Origin: Urophycis tenuis
Lineage: Eukaryota > Chordata > Actinopteri > Gadiformes > Phycidae
Length of the DNA stretch: 64,000 bases
Reading direction: 5' to 3'
NCBI GenBank assembly: GCA_036785325.1
Contig: JAXIVH010000038.1
Location: 947,501 to 1,011,500, forward strand
Under the pieces are notes generated by a model. It had not been told where the DNA came from and searched no databases. It worked only from the letters and a program-made list of their open reading frames with translations. The translations under genes and the position numbers were made by a program. Positions 50,361-60,808 of the stretch are shown one piece after another; positions within the stretch are counted from its first letter, which is position 1, and each line of letters opens with the position of its first letter.

Positions 50361-51296
50361 GTAGGTTAAGGTTAGGGTAGATTTAGGGGTAGAGTTAGCA
50401 GTTAACCTTAACGTTAGGTTTGAAGTAAATGGGAGGGGTTGCGGTTAGGGTTAAGGTTAGGGCTGAGGTTAGGGTTAGGTATAAGGTTACGGTTTAGGGT
50501 TAAGGTTAGGGTTAAGGTTAGGGTTACGGTTAGGGCTAAGGTTAGGGCTAAGGTTAGAGTAAGGGTTAGGGTTAGCGTTACGGTTAGGGTAAGGTTAGGG
50601 TTAGGGTTAGAGGTTAGGGGTTAGGGGTTAGGGTTAAGATGAGGGCTGAGGTTAGGGTTAAGGTTAGGGCTGAGGTTAGGGTTAGGTTTAAGGTTAGGGA
50701 TAAGGTTAGGGTTGGGGTTACGGCTGAGATTGGGGTTAAGGTTAGGGTTGAGGTTAGGGTTAGTGTTATGGATAAGGTTAGGTTAAGTGTTAGGGCCAAG
50801 GTTAGGGTTAAGGTTATGGTTAAGATTAGGGTTAGGGCTAGAATTAGGGTTAGGGCTAAGGTTAGGGTTAGGGTTATGGCTGAGGTTAGGGTTAAGGTTA
50901 GGTTTGAGGTTAGTGTTAAGGTTAGGGCCAAGGTTAGGGTTAGGGTTAAGGTTAGGGTTAGGGCTAAGGTTAGGGTTAGGGTTATGGCTGAGGCTAGGGT
51001 TAGGGCTAAAGTTAGGGCAAAGGTTAGAGTTAGGGTTAGCGTTAGAGTTAGGGTAGGGTTAGTGTTGGAGGTTAGGGTAGGCTTAGGGTTAGAGTTAGAG
51101 TATGGGTTAGGGTTAGAATTAGAGTAGGGGTTAGGGTTAGTGTTAAGGCTAAGGTTAGGGGTTGAGGTTAGTGTTAAGATTAGGGCCAAGGTAAGGGTTA
51201 GTGTTAGGGTTGAGTTAGGGTTAGGGCTAAGGTTAGGCCTATGGTTAGGGTTGGGGTTGAGGTTATCCCTAGGGTTAGAGTTAGAGCTAGAGATTG
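50361..51296 (+). repeat. Degenerate interstitial telomeric repeat in U4
   Basis: As in U1, G-rich strand on +. Confidence 0.92.
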
Positions 51297-51555
51297 AGGA
51301 AGGTAGAGTCAAGGTGAGACAGTCTGTATGGACTGAACTCACCCCCGCCGGATCGGGCTAGTACACTCTATCTCCCCCAACTCCCTCATTTCCATGAGGG
51401 AAGACAGGGGAGAAGAGATGGGAGGAGTATATATATTTAATATATTTTTTTTTAGTAAATAAATACATCGAGAGACTCACAGCTGGAGTGGGTTTTAATC
51501 TTTGTATTCAAGGTTGTTCCTCCTCTTTTGATTCCTCGCTGGTGGTGCGTCGTCT

Positions 51556-51566
51556 CCACCTAGTGG
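51556..51566 (+). promoter_or_regulatory. CTCF-like core motif (U4, first)
   Basis: CCACCTAGTGG, conserved position. Confidence 0.4.
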
Positions 51567-51871
51567 TCGTTTTGTGAAGACGAGTTATAGAAATAGAAAT
51601 AGAAATACTCTATTGTTCCCAGGTTGGGAAATTGCATTAATAGGTAAGTAATAATAATAATAACAATAATAATAGGTAATTGCAATAGTTGGTAAGGTAA
51701 TCTATATTTAATTTATTTATTTATATTTGTATATTTATTTAGTCTATTTATTTATTCATTTTTGTTTATTTATTTATTTAGATAAAGAGGATCACAGCTG
51801 AAGTGAGTTTTTAGTCTTTGTGTTAAAGGCTGGCTGCCTTCTTTTGATTCTTCAGTGGTGGTCCATCGCCT

Positions 51872-51882
51872 CCATCTAGTGG
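51872..51882 (+). promoter_or_regulatory. CTCF-like core motif (U4, second)
   Basis: CCATCTAGTGG, conserved position. Confidence 0.4.
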
Positions 51883-51979
51883 TCGTTTTGTGAATAACAG
51901 TTGGTAAGGTAATATAAATGGGTTGTGTAGAGAGCCCGTTCTTTCGATGGCCCTGGCTCGGTTAGGTTCGTTAGAGTTA

Positions 51980-52059
51980 TCTCGATGACCCCCCCCCCAC
52001 CTCATCCAACGACTCGGTTGTTGAATAGGGGATCAAAGGCAGTTGCACTCGCCAATATC
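51980..52059. repeat. Truncated fifth subtelomere-type unit (80-bp stub)
   Basis: Begins like the other units at TCTCGATGACCCCC and breaks off after ACTCGCCAATATC, where satellite starts directly with AAGCTTAGATTTCCCC. Confidence 0.9.
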
Positions 52060-53253
52060 AAGCTTAGATTTCCCCGCTTATAATGAGCCCATCCCCAAGC
52101 AATTTGGTTGCTCAGAGACAACACTGTGTCAGGTTGACTGAAGTCTACCCAGCAGCTAAAAACATACCTTCAACGTTTCAATTAACATCAATCTTTCCTT
52201 ACAGATCACAAATTAATTAGCTTAGTATTTCAACGACCCTTTAGTGAATATAGTCTTGCCATACGCCGTTGGAAAGCTTAGATTTCCCCGCTTAAAATGA
52301 GCCCATCCTCGAGCAGTCTGGTTGATCACAGACTTAACTGCGTCAGGTTGACTGAAGTCTACCCAGCAGCTAAAAACATACCTTCAACGTTTCAATTAAC
52401 ATCAATCTTTCCTTACAGAACACAAATTAATTAGCTTAGTATTTCAACGACCCATGAGTCAATATACTCTTGCCATACGCCGTTGGAAAGCTTAGATTTC
52501 CCCGCTTAAAATGAGCCCATCCGCGAGCAGTCTGGTTGATCACAGACTAAACTGCGTCAGGTTGACTGAAGTCTACCCAGCAGCTAAAAACATACCTTCA
52601 ACGTTTCAATTAACATCAATCTTTAATTACAGAACACAAATTAATTAGCTTAGTATTTCAATGAGCCATGAGTCAATATAGTCTTGCCATACGCCGTTGG
52701 AAAGCTTAGATTTCCCCGCTTAAAATGAGCCCATCCGCGAGCAGTCTGGTTGATCACAGACTAAACTGTGTCAGGTTGAATGAAGTCTACCCAGCAGCTA
52801 AAAACATACCTTTAACGTTTCAATTAACATCAATCTTTCCTTACAGAACACAAATTAATTAGCTTAGTATTTCAACGACCCTTTGGTGAATATAGTCTTG
52901 CCATACGCCGTTGGAAAGCTTAGATTTCCCTGCTTATAATGAGCCCATCCCTGAGCAATTTGGTTGCTCACAGACTAAACTGCGTCAGGTTGACTGAAGT
53001 CTACCCGGCAGCTAAAAACATACCTTCAACGTTTCAATTAACATCAATCTTTCCTTACAGAACAGAAATTAATTAGCTTAGTATTTCAACGACCCATGAG
53101 TCAATATAGTCTTTCCATAAGCCGTTAGAAAGCTTAGATTTCCCCGCTTAAAATGAGCCCATCCGCGAGCAATTTGGTTGCTCACAGACTAAACTGCGTC
53201 AGGTTGAATGAAGTCTACCCAGCAGCTAAAAACATACCTTCAACTTTTCAATT
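52060..53253 (+). repeat. 214-bp satellite, about 5.6 units
   Basis: Satellite resumes in the same orientation as block 1 and at the HindIII site. Includes variants not common in block 1 (CAATCTTTAATTACAG, TCAATGAGCCATGAG). Confidence 0.95.
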
Positions 53254-53493
53254 CACGCGTTTTTTTTGTAATACGTGTAGCTATGATAAAGGACACATGT
53301 TTTGGCCTGTTTTATTATTCATAGTTGGCTTAACAGTAATAGAATATTATTATATGCTATAAGTGACCAGACGTCCGAGATCAAAACTGGGAGCATAATC
53401 CCCGAGAAGGGGGAAAAAAAGGGTCAGCTATGTTTAAGTATATATATATATGTGTGTGTATATATAAGTGTGTGTGTGTGTGTATATATGCGC

Positions 53494-53556
<63 letters not shown>

Positions 53557-54241
53557 AATCACTTACTTGGAACGGCATGATCCCACATCGCTGTGAAGGG
53601 ACGGCGTTAACCAGGTGGGCGTGCAACCCCTCGAGAGAGTTGCTGCCTCACCGGCACTTGTACTTGTTCAGCCGGATGCAGTTCTTCACAACCACCTTCA
53701 CAGAGACATACAGCTGTATGCCAGGGGGGTCATGTAACACACAACCTATTGCAAGGTCCTCATTTATGCTGGTGTCATTTTGAAATGTTACCATATACAA
53801 GTTTGAATGGTTTTGACACACGATGACTGCAGAGACAGCTGCAGGATGGCCCACGAAGCAGGACGGAGGGGGCCTGTGGCTGTGCGGGGAGGACCAGCGG
53901 TATGGGTGCTGCCGACACAGGGGGCGGGCGGGCCACAGGCTGACGCAGCAGGAGGCCTCGGCTGGAGGCGGGTGGGCGCAGGAGGCTTCGGCCGGGTGGA
54001 GGACGACAACGCAGTGGGCTGAACGGGCCGGTTGGTGGGAGTCACAGGCTCTGGCTCATCAACAAATAACCTGGAAATATAAAATACACACGTGATCAGT
54101 ATTGATATTGATATCTTTTATAAGAACACTGTTCATACCGTTTACACTTTTTATACAACTGTTTATACAATGTCCATACTGTTTATTTATTAATGTTTAT
54201 CACTGAAAAATAAAGGTGACTTGGTATGACTTGTGTGCTAT
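53254..54241 (-). repeat. Exon-bearing insert, copy 13
   Basis: Complete B-type insert with a long repeat tract (53438-53553) containing GCGCGCGTG. Confidence 0.9.
53567..54070 (-). pseudogene. Captured exon fragment, stop allele (copy 13)
   Basis: Same exon; TGA at 53648-53650; H allele. A private GGGACGGCG in place of GGGATGGCG changes an isoleucine/valine position near the donor end. Confidence 0.65.
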
Positions 54242-55951
54242 TTTCTTTCCACAGCCAACAGAACACACATGAATCAGCTTATTATTTCGACGACCCATGG
54301 GCAAATATAGTCATGCCATACGTCGTTGGAAAGCTTAGATTTCCCCGTTTAAAATGAGCCCATCCGCGAGCAGTCTGGTTGATCACAGACTAAACTGCGT
54401 CAGGTTGACTGAAGTCTACCCAGCAGCTAAAAACATACCTTCAACGTTTCAATTAACATCAATCTTTCCTTACAGAACACAAATTAATTAGCTTAGTATT
54501 TCAATGAGCCATGAGTCAATATAGTCTTGCCATACGCCGTTGGAAAGCTTAGATTTCCCCGCTTAAAATGAGCCCATCCGCGAGCAGTCTGGTTGATCAC
54601 AGACTAAACTGTGTCAGGTTGAATGAAGTCTACCCAGCAGCTAAAAACATACCTTTAACGTTTCAATTAACATCAATCTTTCCTTACAGAACACAAATTA
54701 ATTAGCTTAGTATTTCAACGACCAATGAGTCAATATAGTCTTGCCATACGCTGTTGGAAAGCTTAGATTTCCCCGCTTAAAATGAGCCCATCCGCGAGCA
54801 GTCTGCTTGCTCACAGACAAAACTGCGTCAGGTTGACTGAAGTCTACCCAGCAGCTAAAAACATACCTTCAACGTTTCAATTAAGATCAATCTTTCCTTA
54901 CAGAACACAAATTAATTAGCTTAGTATTTCAACGACCCATGAGTCAATATACTCTTGCCATACGCCGTTGGAAAGCTTAGATTTCCCCGCTTAAAATGAG
55001 CCCATCCGCGAGCAGTCTGGTTGATCACAGACTAAACTGCGTCAGGTTGACTGAAGTCTACCCAGCAGCTAAAAACATACCTTCAACGTTTCAATTAACA
55101 TCAATCTTTCCTTACAGAACACAAATTAATTAGCTTAGTATTTCAATGACCCATGAGTCAATATAGTCTTGCAATACGCCGTTGGAAAGCTTAGATTTCC
55201 TCGCTTAAAATGAGCCCATCAGCGAGCAGTCTGGTTGATCACAGACTAAACTGCGTCAGGTTGACTGAAGTCTACCCAGCAGCTAAAAACATACCTTTAA
55301 CGTTTCAATTAACATCAATCTTTCCTTACAGAACACAAATTAATTAGCTTAGTATTTCAAAGGCCCTTTGGTGAATATAGTCTTGCCATACGCCGTTGAA
55401 AAGCTTAGATTTCCCCGCTTATAATGAGCCCATCCCCAAGCAATTTGGTTGCTCAGAGACAAAACTGTGTCAGGTTGACTGAAGTCTACCCAGCAGTTAA
55501 AACATACCTTCAACGTTTCAATTAACATCAATCTTTCCTTACAGATCACAAATTAATTAGCTTAGTATTTCAACGACCAATGAGTCAATATAGTCTTGCC
55601 ATACGCCGTTGGAAAGCTTAGATTTCCCCGCTTAAAATGAGCCCATCCGCGAGCAGTCTGCTTGCTCACAGACAAAACTGCGTCAGGTTGACTGAAGTCT
55701 ACCCAGCAGCTATAAACATACCTTCAACGTTTCAATTAAGATCAATCTTTCAATAAAGATCACAAATTAATTAGCTTAGTATTTCAACGACCAATGACTC
55801 AATATAGTCTTGCCATACGCCGTTGGGAACCTTAGATTTCCCCGCTTAAAATGAGCCCATCCCCGAACAATTTGGTTGCTCACAGACAAAACTGCGTCAG
55901 GTTGACTGAAGTCTACCCAGCAGCTAAAAACATACCTTCAACTTTTCAATT
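54242..55951 (+). repeat. 214-bp satellite, 8 units
   Basis: Eight units (1710 bp, with a 1-base loss at CAGCAGTTAAAACAT near 55495). The post-insert unit passes into CCATCCGCGAGCAGTC here, instead of the CCATCTCCGAGC usual after inserts, which indicates a unit exchange. Confidence 0.95.
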
Positions 55952-56197
55952 CACGCGTTTTTTTTGTAACACGTGTAGCTATGATAAAGGACACATGTTT
56001 TGGCCTGTTTTATTATTCATAGTTGGCTTAACAGTAATAGAATATTATTATATGCTATAAGTGACCAGACGTCCGAGATCAAAACTGGGAGAATAATCCC
56101 CGAGAAGGGGGAAAAAAAGGGTCAGCTATGTTTAAGTATATATATATATGTGTGTGTATATATAAGTGTGTGTGTGTGTGTGTATATATGCGCGCGC

Positions 56198-56248
<51 letters not shown>

Positions 56249-56937
56249 AATCACTTACTTGGAACGGCATGATCCCACATCGCTGTGAAGGGATGGCGTT
56301 AACCAGGTGGGCGTGCAACCCCTCAAGAGAGTTGCTGCCTCGCCGGCACTTGTACTTGTTCAGCCGGATGCAGTTCTTCACAACCACCTTCACAGAGACA
56401 TACAGCTGTATGCCAGGGGGGTCATGTAACACACAACCTATTGCAAGGTCCTCATTTATGCTGGTGTCATTTTGAAATGTTACCATATACAAGTTTGAAT
56501 GGTTTTGACACACGATGACTGCAGAGACAGCTGCAGGATGGCCCACGAAGCAGGACGGAGGGGGCCTGTGGCTGTGCGGGGAGGACCAGCGGTATGGGTG
56601 CTGCCGACACAGGGGGCGGGCGGGCCACAGGCTGACGCAGCAGGAGGACTCGGCTGGAGGCGGGTGGGCGCAGGAGGCTTCGGCCGGGTGGAGGACGACA
56701 ACGCAGTGGGCTGAACGGGCCGGTTGGTGGGAGTAACAGGCTCTGGCTCATCAACAAATAACCTGGAAATATAAAATACACACGTGATCAGTATTGATAT
56801 TGATATCTTTTATAAGAACGAACACTGTTCATACCGTTTACACTTTTTATACAACTGTTTATACAATGTCCATACTGTTTATTTATTAATGTTTATCACT
56901 GAAAAATAAAGGTGACTTGGTATGACTTGTGTGCTAT
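55952..56937 (-). repeat. Exon-bearing insert, copy 14
   Basis: Complete insert with private changes: GGGAGAATAATCC (shared with copy 15), a 4-base duplication AACGAACACTG near 56817, and GCGCGCGCG in its repeat tract (56135-56245). Confidence 0.9.
56259..56762 (-). pseudogene. Captured exon fragment, open allele (copy 14)
   Basis: Same exon; CGA intact, so frame 0 is open to the donor, but with the H allele (VLHDPP). CTCAAGAG in place of CTCGAGAG is a synonymous change shared with copy 15. A private GGAGTAACAGG change lies near the acceptor end, upstream of the conserved block. Confidence 0.65.
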
Positions 56938-57578
56938 TTTCTTTCCACAGCCAACAGAACACACATGAATCAGCTTATTATTTCGACGACCCATGGGCAA
57001 ATATAGTCATGCCATACGTCGTTGGAAAGCTTAGATTTCCCCGTTTAAAATGAGCCCATCTCCGAGCAATTTGGTTGCTCACAGACAAATCTGCGTCAGG
57101 TTGACTGAAGTCTACACAGCAGCTAAAGACATACCTTCAACGTTTCAATTAACATCAATCTTTCCTTACAGAACACAAATTAATTAGCTTAGTATTTCAA
57201 CGACCCTTTAGTGAATATAGTCTTGCCATAGGCCGTTGGAAAGCTTAGATTTCCCCGCTTAAAATGAGCCCATCCTCGAGCAGTCTGGTTGATCACAGAC
57301 TAAACTGCGTCAGGTTGACTGAAGTCTACCCAGCAGCTAAAAACATACCTTCAACGTTTCAATTAACATCAATCTTTCCTTACAGAACACAAATTAATTA
57401 GCTTAGTATTTCAACGACCCTTTAGTGAATATAGTCTTGTCATACGCCGTTGGGAACCTTAGATTTCCCTGCTTAAAATGAGCCCATCCCCGAACAATTT
57501 GGTTGCTCACAGACAAAACTGCGTCAGGTTGACTGAAGTCTACCCAGCAGCTAAAAACATACCTTCAACTTTTCAATT
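56938..57578 (+). repeat. 214-bp satellite, 3 units
   Basis: 641 bp, 3 units between inserts 14 and 15, as between B and A inserts in block 1. Confidence 0.95.
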
Positions 57579-57824
57579 CACGCGTTTTTTTTGTAACACG
57601 TGTAGCTATGATAAAGGACACATGTTTTGGCCTGTTTTATTATTCATAGTTGGCTTAACAGTAATAGAATATTATTATATGCTATAAGTGACCAGACGTC
57701 CGAGATCAAAACTGGGAGAATAATCCCCGAGAAGGGGGAAAAAAAGGGTCAGCTATGTTTAAGTATATATATATATGTGTGTGTATATATAAGTGTGTGT
57801 GTGTGTGTGTATATATGCGCGCGC

Positions 57825-57871
<47 letters not shown>

Positions 57872-58555
57872 AATCACTTACTTGGAACGGCATGATCCCA
57901 CATCGCTGTGAAGGGATGGCGTTAACCAGGTGGGCGTGCAACCCCTCAAGAGAGTTGCTGCCTCGCCGGCACTTGTACTTGTTCAGCCGGATGCAGTTCT
58001 TCACAACCACCTTCACAGAGACATACAGCTGTATGCCAGGGGGGTCATGTAACACACAACCTATTGCAAGGTCCTCATTTATGCTGGTGTCATTTTGAAA
58101 TGTTACCATATACAAGTTTGAATGGTTTTGACACACGATGACTGCAGAGACAGCTGCAGGATGGCCCACGAAGCAGGACGGAGGGGGCCTGTGGCTGTGC
58201 GGGGAGGACCAGCGGTATGGGTGCTGCCGACACAGGGGGCGGGCGGGCCACAGGCTGACGCAGCAGGAGGCCTCGGCTGGAGGCGGGTGGGCGCAGGAGG
58301 CTTCGGCCGGGTGGAGGACGACAACGCAGTGGGCTGAACGGGCCGGTTGGTGGGAGTCACAGGCTCTGGCTCATCAACAAATAACCTGGAAATATAAAAT
58401 ACACACGTGATCAGTATTGATATTGATATCTTTTATAAGAACACTGTTCATACCGTTTACACTTTTTATACAACTGTTTATACAATGTCCATACTGTTTA
58501 TTTATTAATGTTTATCACTGAAAAATAAAGGTGAGTTGGTATGACTTGTGTGCTA
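57579..58555 (-). repeat. Exon-bearing insert, copy 15
   Basis: Complete insert, closest to copy 14. Repeat tract 57763-57868 with GCGCGCGCG. Last insert of the window. Confidence 0.9.
57882..58385 (-). pseudogene. Captured exon fragment, open allele (copy 15)
   Basis: Same exon; CGA intact, frame 0 open from codon 6 to the donor; H allele, shared with copy 14. Confidence 0.65.
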
Positions 58556-58976
58556 TTTTCTTTCCACAGCCAACAGAACACACATGAATCAGCTTATTAT
58601 TTCGACGACCCATGGGCAAATATAGTCATGCCATACGTCGTTGGAAAGCTTAGATTTCCCCGTTTAAAATGAGCCCATCTCCGAGCAATTTGGTTGCTCA
58701 CAGACAAATCTGCGTCAGGTTGACTGAAGTCTACACAGCAGCTAAAGACATACCTTCAACGTTTCAATTAACATCAATCTTTCCTTACAGAACACAAATT
58801 AATTAGCTTAGTATTTCAACGACCCTTTAGTGAATATAGTCTTGCCATACGCCGTTGGAAAGCTTAGATTGCCACGATTAAAAGGAGATCATCCACGAGT
58901 CATATGCTTGCTCACAGACAAAACGGCGATAGTTTGAATGAAGTCTACCCAGCAGCTAAAAACATAGCTTCAACGT
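58556..58976 (+). repeat. 214-bp satellite, last 2 units; terminal unit decayed
   Basis: One normal unit pair, then from AAGCTTAGATT (about 58860) the unit is heavily diverged (GCCACGATTAAAAGGAGATC, CATATGCTTGCTC, AACGGCGATAGTTTG) and ends at about 58976 in CTTCAACGT. This is the true right edge of the satellite domain. Confidence 0.85.
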
Positions 58977-59140
58977 CAACGGAATCGTTTCTCTTTCTAC
59001 GAAATCGATACAGCTAAATACATACCTTAACGAAAAGTCGAATTATTAACTCGCAAAGGATGAAGATCATCAAATTCACCTTAGTCGAATCCTCCGTTGG
59101 CAGTGGACAGCAATGACCGTGACTACGTATGAGTCGTAAA
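58977..59140. other. Non-repetitive AT-rich spacer
   Basis: Sequence with no similarity to the satellite or to the subtelomere-type units. No convincing gene, splice site or mobile element seen. ACGAAATCGATACAGC and TACGTATGAGTCG are palindrome-rich but unremarkable. Confidence 0.6.
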
Positions 59141-59149
59141 AACATTAGG

Positions 59150-59290
59150 TGACGTATTCCGATCCTCGCTCAGCGATTGGTCCGTTGAGCGCCGAGCTCT
59201 GCTCAGCATCGCTCCGCCATTGGCCGATCGCTGCTCAACTCTGCTCAGCTTTGGTCAACCATTGGTCGGTTAGCGTGAGCTTAGGGACTT
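59150..59290. promoter_or_regulatory. CRE- and CCAAT-rich promoter-like patch
   Basis: A CRE-like TGACGTA (59150-59156) is followed by three ATTGG (inverted CCAAT) boxes at 59176-59180, 59219-59223 and 59261-59265. They are spaced 43 and 42 bp, because the patch is a degenerate 42-43-bp tandem repeat with GCTCTGCTCAGC and GCTGCTCAACTCTGCTCAGC elements. CpG-rich compared with its surroundings. CCAAT boxes at regular spacing plus CRE suit a vertebrate promoter, but no transcript is identified. Confidence 0.4.
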
Positions 59291-59321
59291 GGCGGAGAGT
59301 TTGCCTGAAGAAGGCGAACGA

Positions 59322-59335
59322 CCCCCCCCCCCCCC
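59322..59335 (+). repeat. Poly-C run
   Basis: Fourteen consecutive C. Shifts any reading frame through it and is a likely sequencing-length error site. Confidence 0.9.
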
Positions 59336-59399
59336 AAGTCCCTATTGCGCAACCCTGGGATCGACCAAAAAGGATCGGGGAGGATCAAAAGGGATGGCT

Positions 59400-59410
59400 C
59401 CATCTGGTGG
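59400..59410 (+). promoter_or_regulatory. CTCF-like motif, extended match
   Basis: CCATCTGGTGG matches CCMYCTRGTGG fully and continues GTGGCCA, as in the extended consensus. This is the best CTCF-like site of the window. It lies between the promoter-like patch and the telomeric repeats. Binding not shown. Confidence 0.5.
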
Positions 59411-59660
59411 CCACCGGTGGGAGGTTTTATTTCCAGAAATTTCCAAAAATGTCATTGTGAGGGACCGACTTGATCACCCCACGTATTGGGATGTGGACTC
59501 TCTGGCCTGGACCGTGTGGACAAACACGAGGGGTGGCAATGCCGTTGAAAAGTAGTGGGGCTTTATTGTCTTCACCACAACTTGCAAAATAACAAAACAA
59601 ACATAAATCCAAAATCCTAAATAATACTAAATGGCAAAACTAGCCATTTTATGGTCAGGG
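59411..59660. other. Low-copy spacer with hairpin and minus-strand AATAAA
   Basis: No recognisable gene. Features: GACAATAAAGCC on minus near 59560, an A-rich stretch, and a perfect 7-bp hairpin, AAATGGC (59629-59635), loop AAAACTA, GCCATTT (59643-59649). Short open frames here cross the poly-C run and are not credible. Confidence 0.5.
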
Positions 59661-59901
59661 TTTGGGCTTAAGGGTGGGGTTGGGGAACCAAATTAGGCTT
59701 AGATAGAGGGGGTTAGGGTTAGGGCCACAAATTGGGCTAGGCTTAGAATTAGGTTTAGGATTAGGGGCCCAAATTGGGTTAGGTTTAGGTATAGGGGCAA
59801 AATTGGGTTAGGTTTAGGGATGATTAGAGACCAAATTGGGTTTAGGTTTAGGGCTAGGGCCAAATTGGGTTAGGGTTAGGGCTGGGGAACAAATTGGGTT
59901 A

Positions 59902-59902
<1 letters not shown>
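59660..59902 (+). repeat. Telomere-derived minisatellite with CAAATTGGG spacer
   Basis: Seven repeats of a 29-42-bp element, each with (A/C)CAAATTGGG or a close variant (59689, 59727, 59769, 59798, 59831, 59860, 59889) followed by GTTAGGTTTAGGG-type hexamers. Regularity increases towards the right, where it merges into pure telomeric repeat. Confidence 0.85.
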
Positions 59903-59940
<38 letters not shown>

Positions 59941-60045
59941 GGTTAGGGTTAGGGGTTAGGGTTAGGGGTTAGGGTTAGGGTTAGGGGTTAGGGGTTAGGG
60001 TTAGGGTTAGGGTTAGGGGTTAGGGTTAGGGTTAGGTTCATTTTA
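59903..60045 (+). repeat. Near-canonical TTAGGG telomeric tract
   Basis: TTAGGG hexamers, some as TTAGGGG, the purest telomere repeat in the window. G-rich strand on +, the same orientation as all other telomere-like tracts here. Ends in TTAGGTTCATTTTAAG next to the following unit. Confidence 0.92.
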
Positions 60046-60597
60046 AGTTATCTCGATGATCCCCCCCACCTCATCCAACGACTGGGTAGTTGAATGGGGG
60101 ATCAAAGGCAGTTGCGCACGCCAATATCTAGTCATCCGCAGCTCTCTTTTCCCATATTACTAAGAATGAAGTAAAATGAAATGGTTATCTGTCTTGTTGT
60201 GATATAACCGCTGATTTGAAGACATAGACTTGATGGTTTTCTTTTTCTTTTTTTAACCGCTGATTTTGGAATATGGACTTGTTTTTCTTTTCCCAAAGGT
60301 TTTCTTTGTTACAAGATGAAGGTCAATCTGGTTTGATTGAAAATACTTCAATGCATTGGTATATTTATTTATTTGAATAAAGAGGAGTCACAGCTGGAGT
60401 GAGACTTTTCTTTTCCATTTCTATTTTAGTATAAACGTGCTATCGAAATATTAGGACACGTCATCAGTAGTGGACCCTGGGATCATAGGGTGTTTCTGGC
60501 CATTGTCACTATACACCCTCACCCAAGGGAGGCCCCCCCGAGAGTGATCAATTCTCAAGGTGTGTCGGTTCCGAAATGGAATTGGTATTGGGTTTAA

Positions 60598-60657
60598 ACA
60601 ATTTTGCAATTTCCCAGCTTGGGATTAATAAAGTATTTTCTATTCTATTCTATTCCA
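60598..60657 (+). mobile_element. LINE/SINE 3' tail insertion in U6
   Basis: AATTTTGCAATTTCCCAGCT, GGGATTAATAAAG and a (TATTC)n tail, absent from the same site in other units (GGGTTTAAGCTTTTTTAGG). It is flanked by AAAC on both sides, compatible with a very short target duplication. A 5'-truncated copy of an L2/CR1-type LINE or of a SINE with the same tail. Confidence 0.7.
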
Positions 60658-60808
60658 AACTTTTTTAGGAGTGCTCATTTGTCGAGGTAACCTCGAGGTA
60701 AGTAAAGGTAAGTAAAACACTTTTTAGGATACATTGTTTTAGTTATGGAGAACAAGAAGGGGGGCACATACTTACCTCCTGACCAGCACAAACCAGTTGT
60801 TAACACCG

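Larger units (their letters stand above)
49195..51979. repeat. 2.76-kb subtelomere-type unit, U4
   Basis: Fourth tandem copy and the longest, with the most private changes (TTCATTGTTCC, GATTGACGG, TATTTGAGTAT, and an extra AATAATAACAATAATAAT run near 51653). GC-rich module and 108-codon frame at 49841-50167; antisense LINE tail at 51583-51635. Confidence 0.9.

Noticed and set aside
59149..59460. 103-codon plus-strand frame in the low-copy region
   Set aside because: It translates a 42-43-bp tandem repeat and a run of 14 C, starts at GTG, and resembles nothing known.
59531..59545. GCCGTTGAAAAG near 59540 as a satellite remnant
   Set aside because: Only 12 bases match and the flanks do not; chance similarity is the simpler reading.
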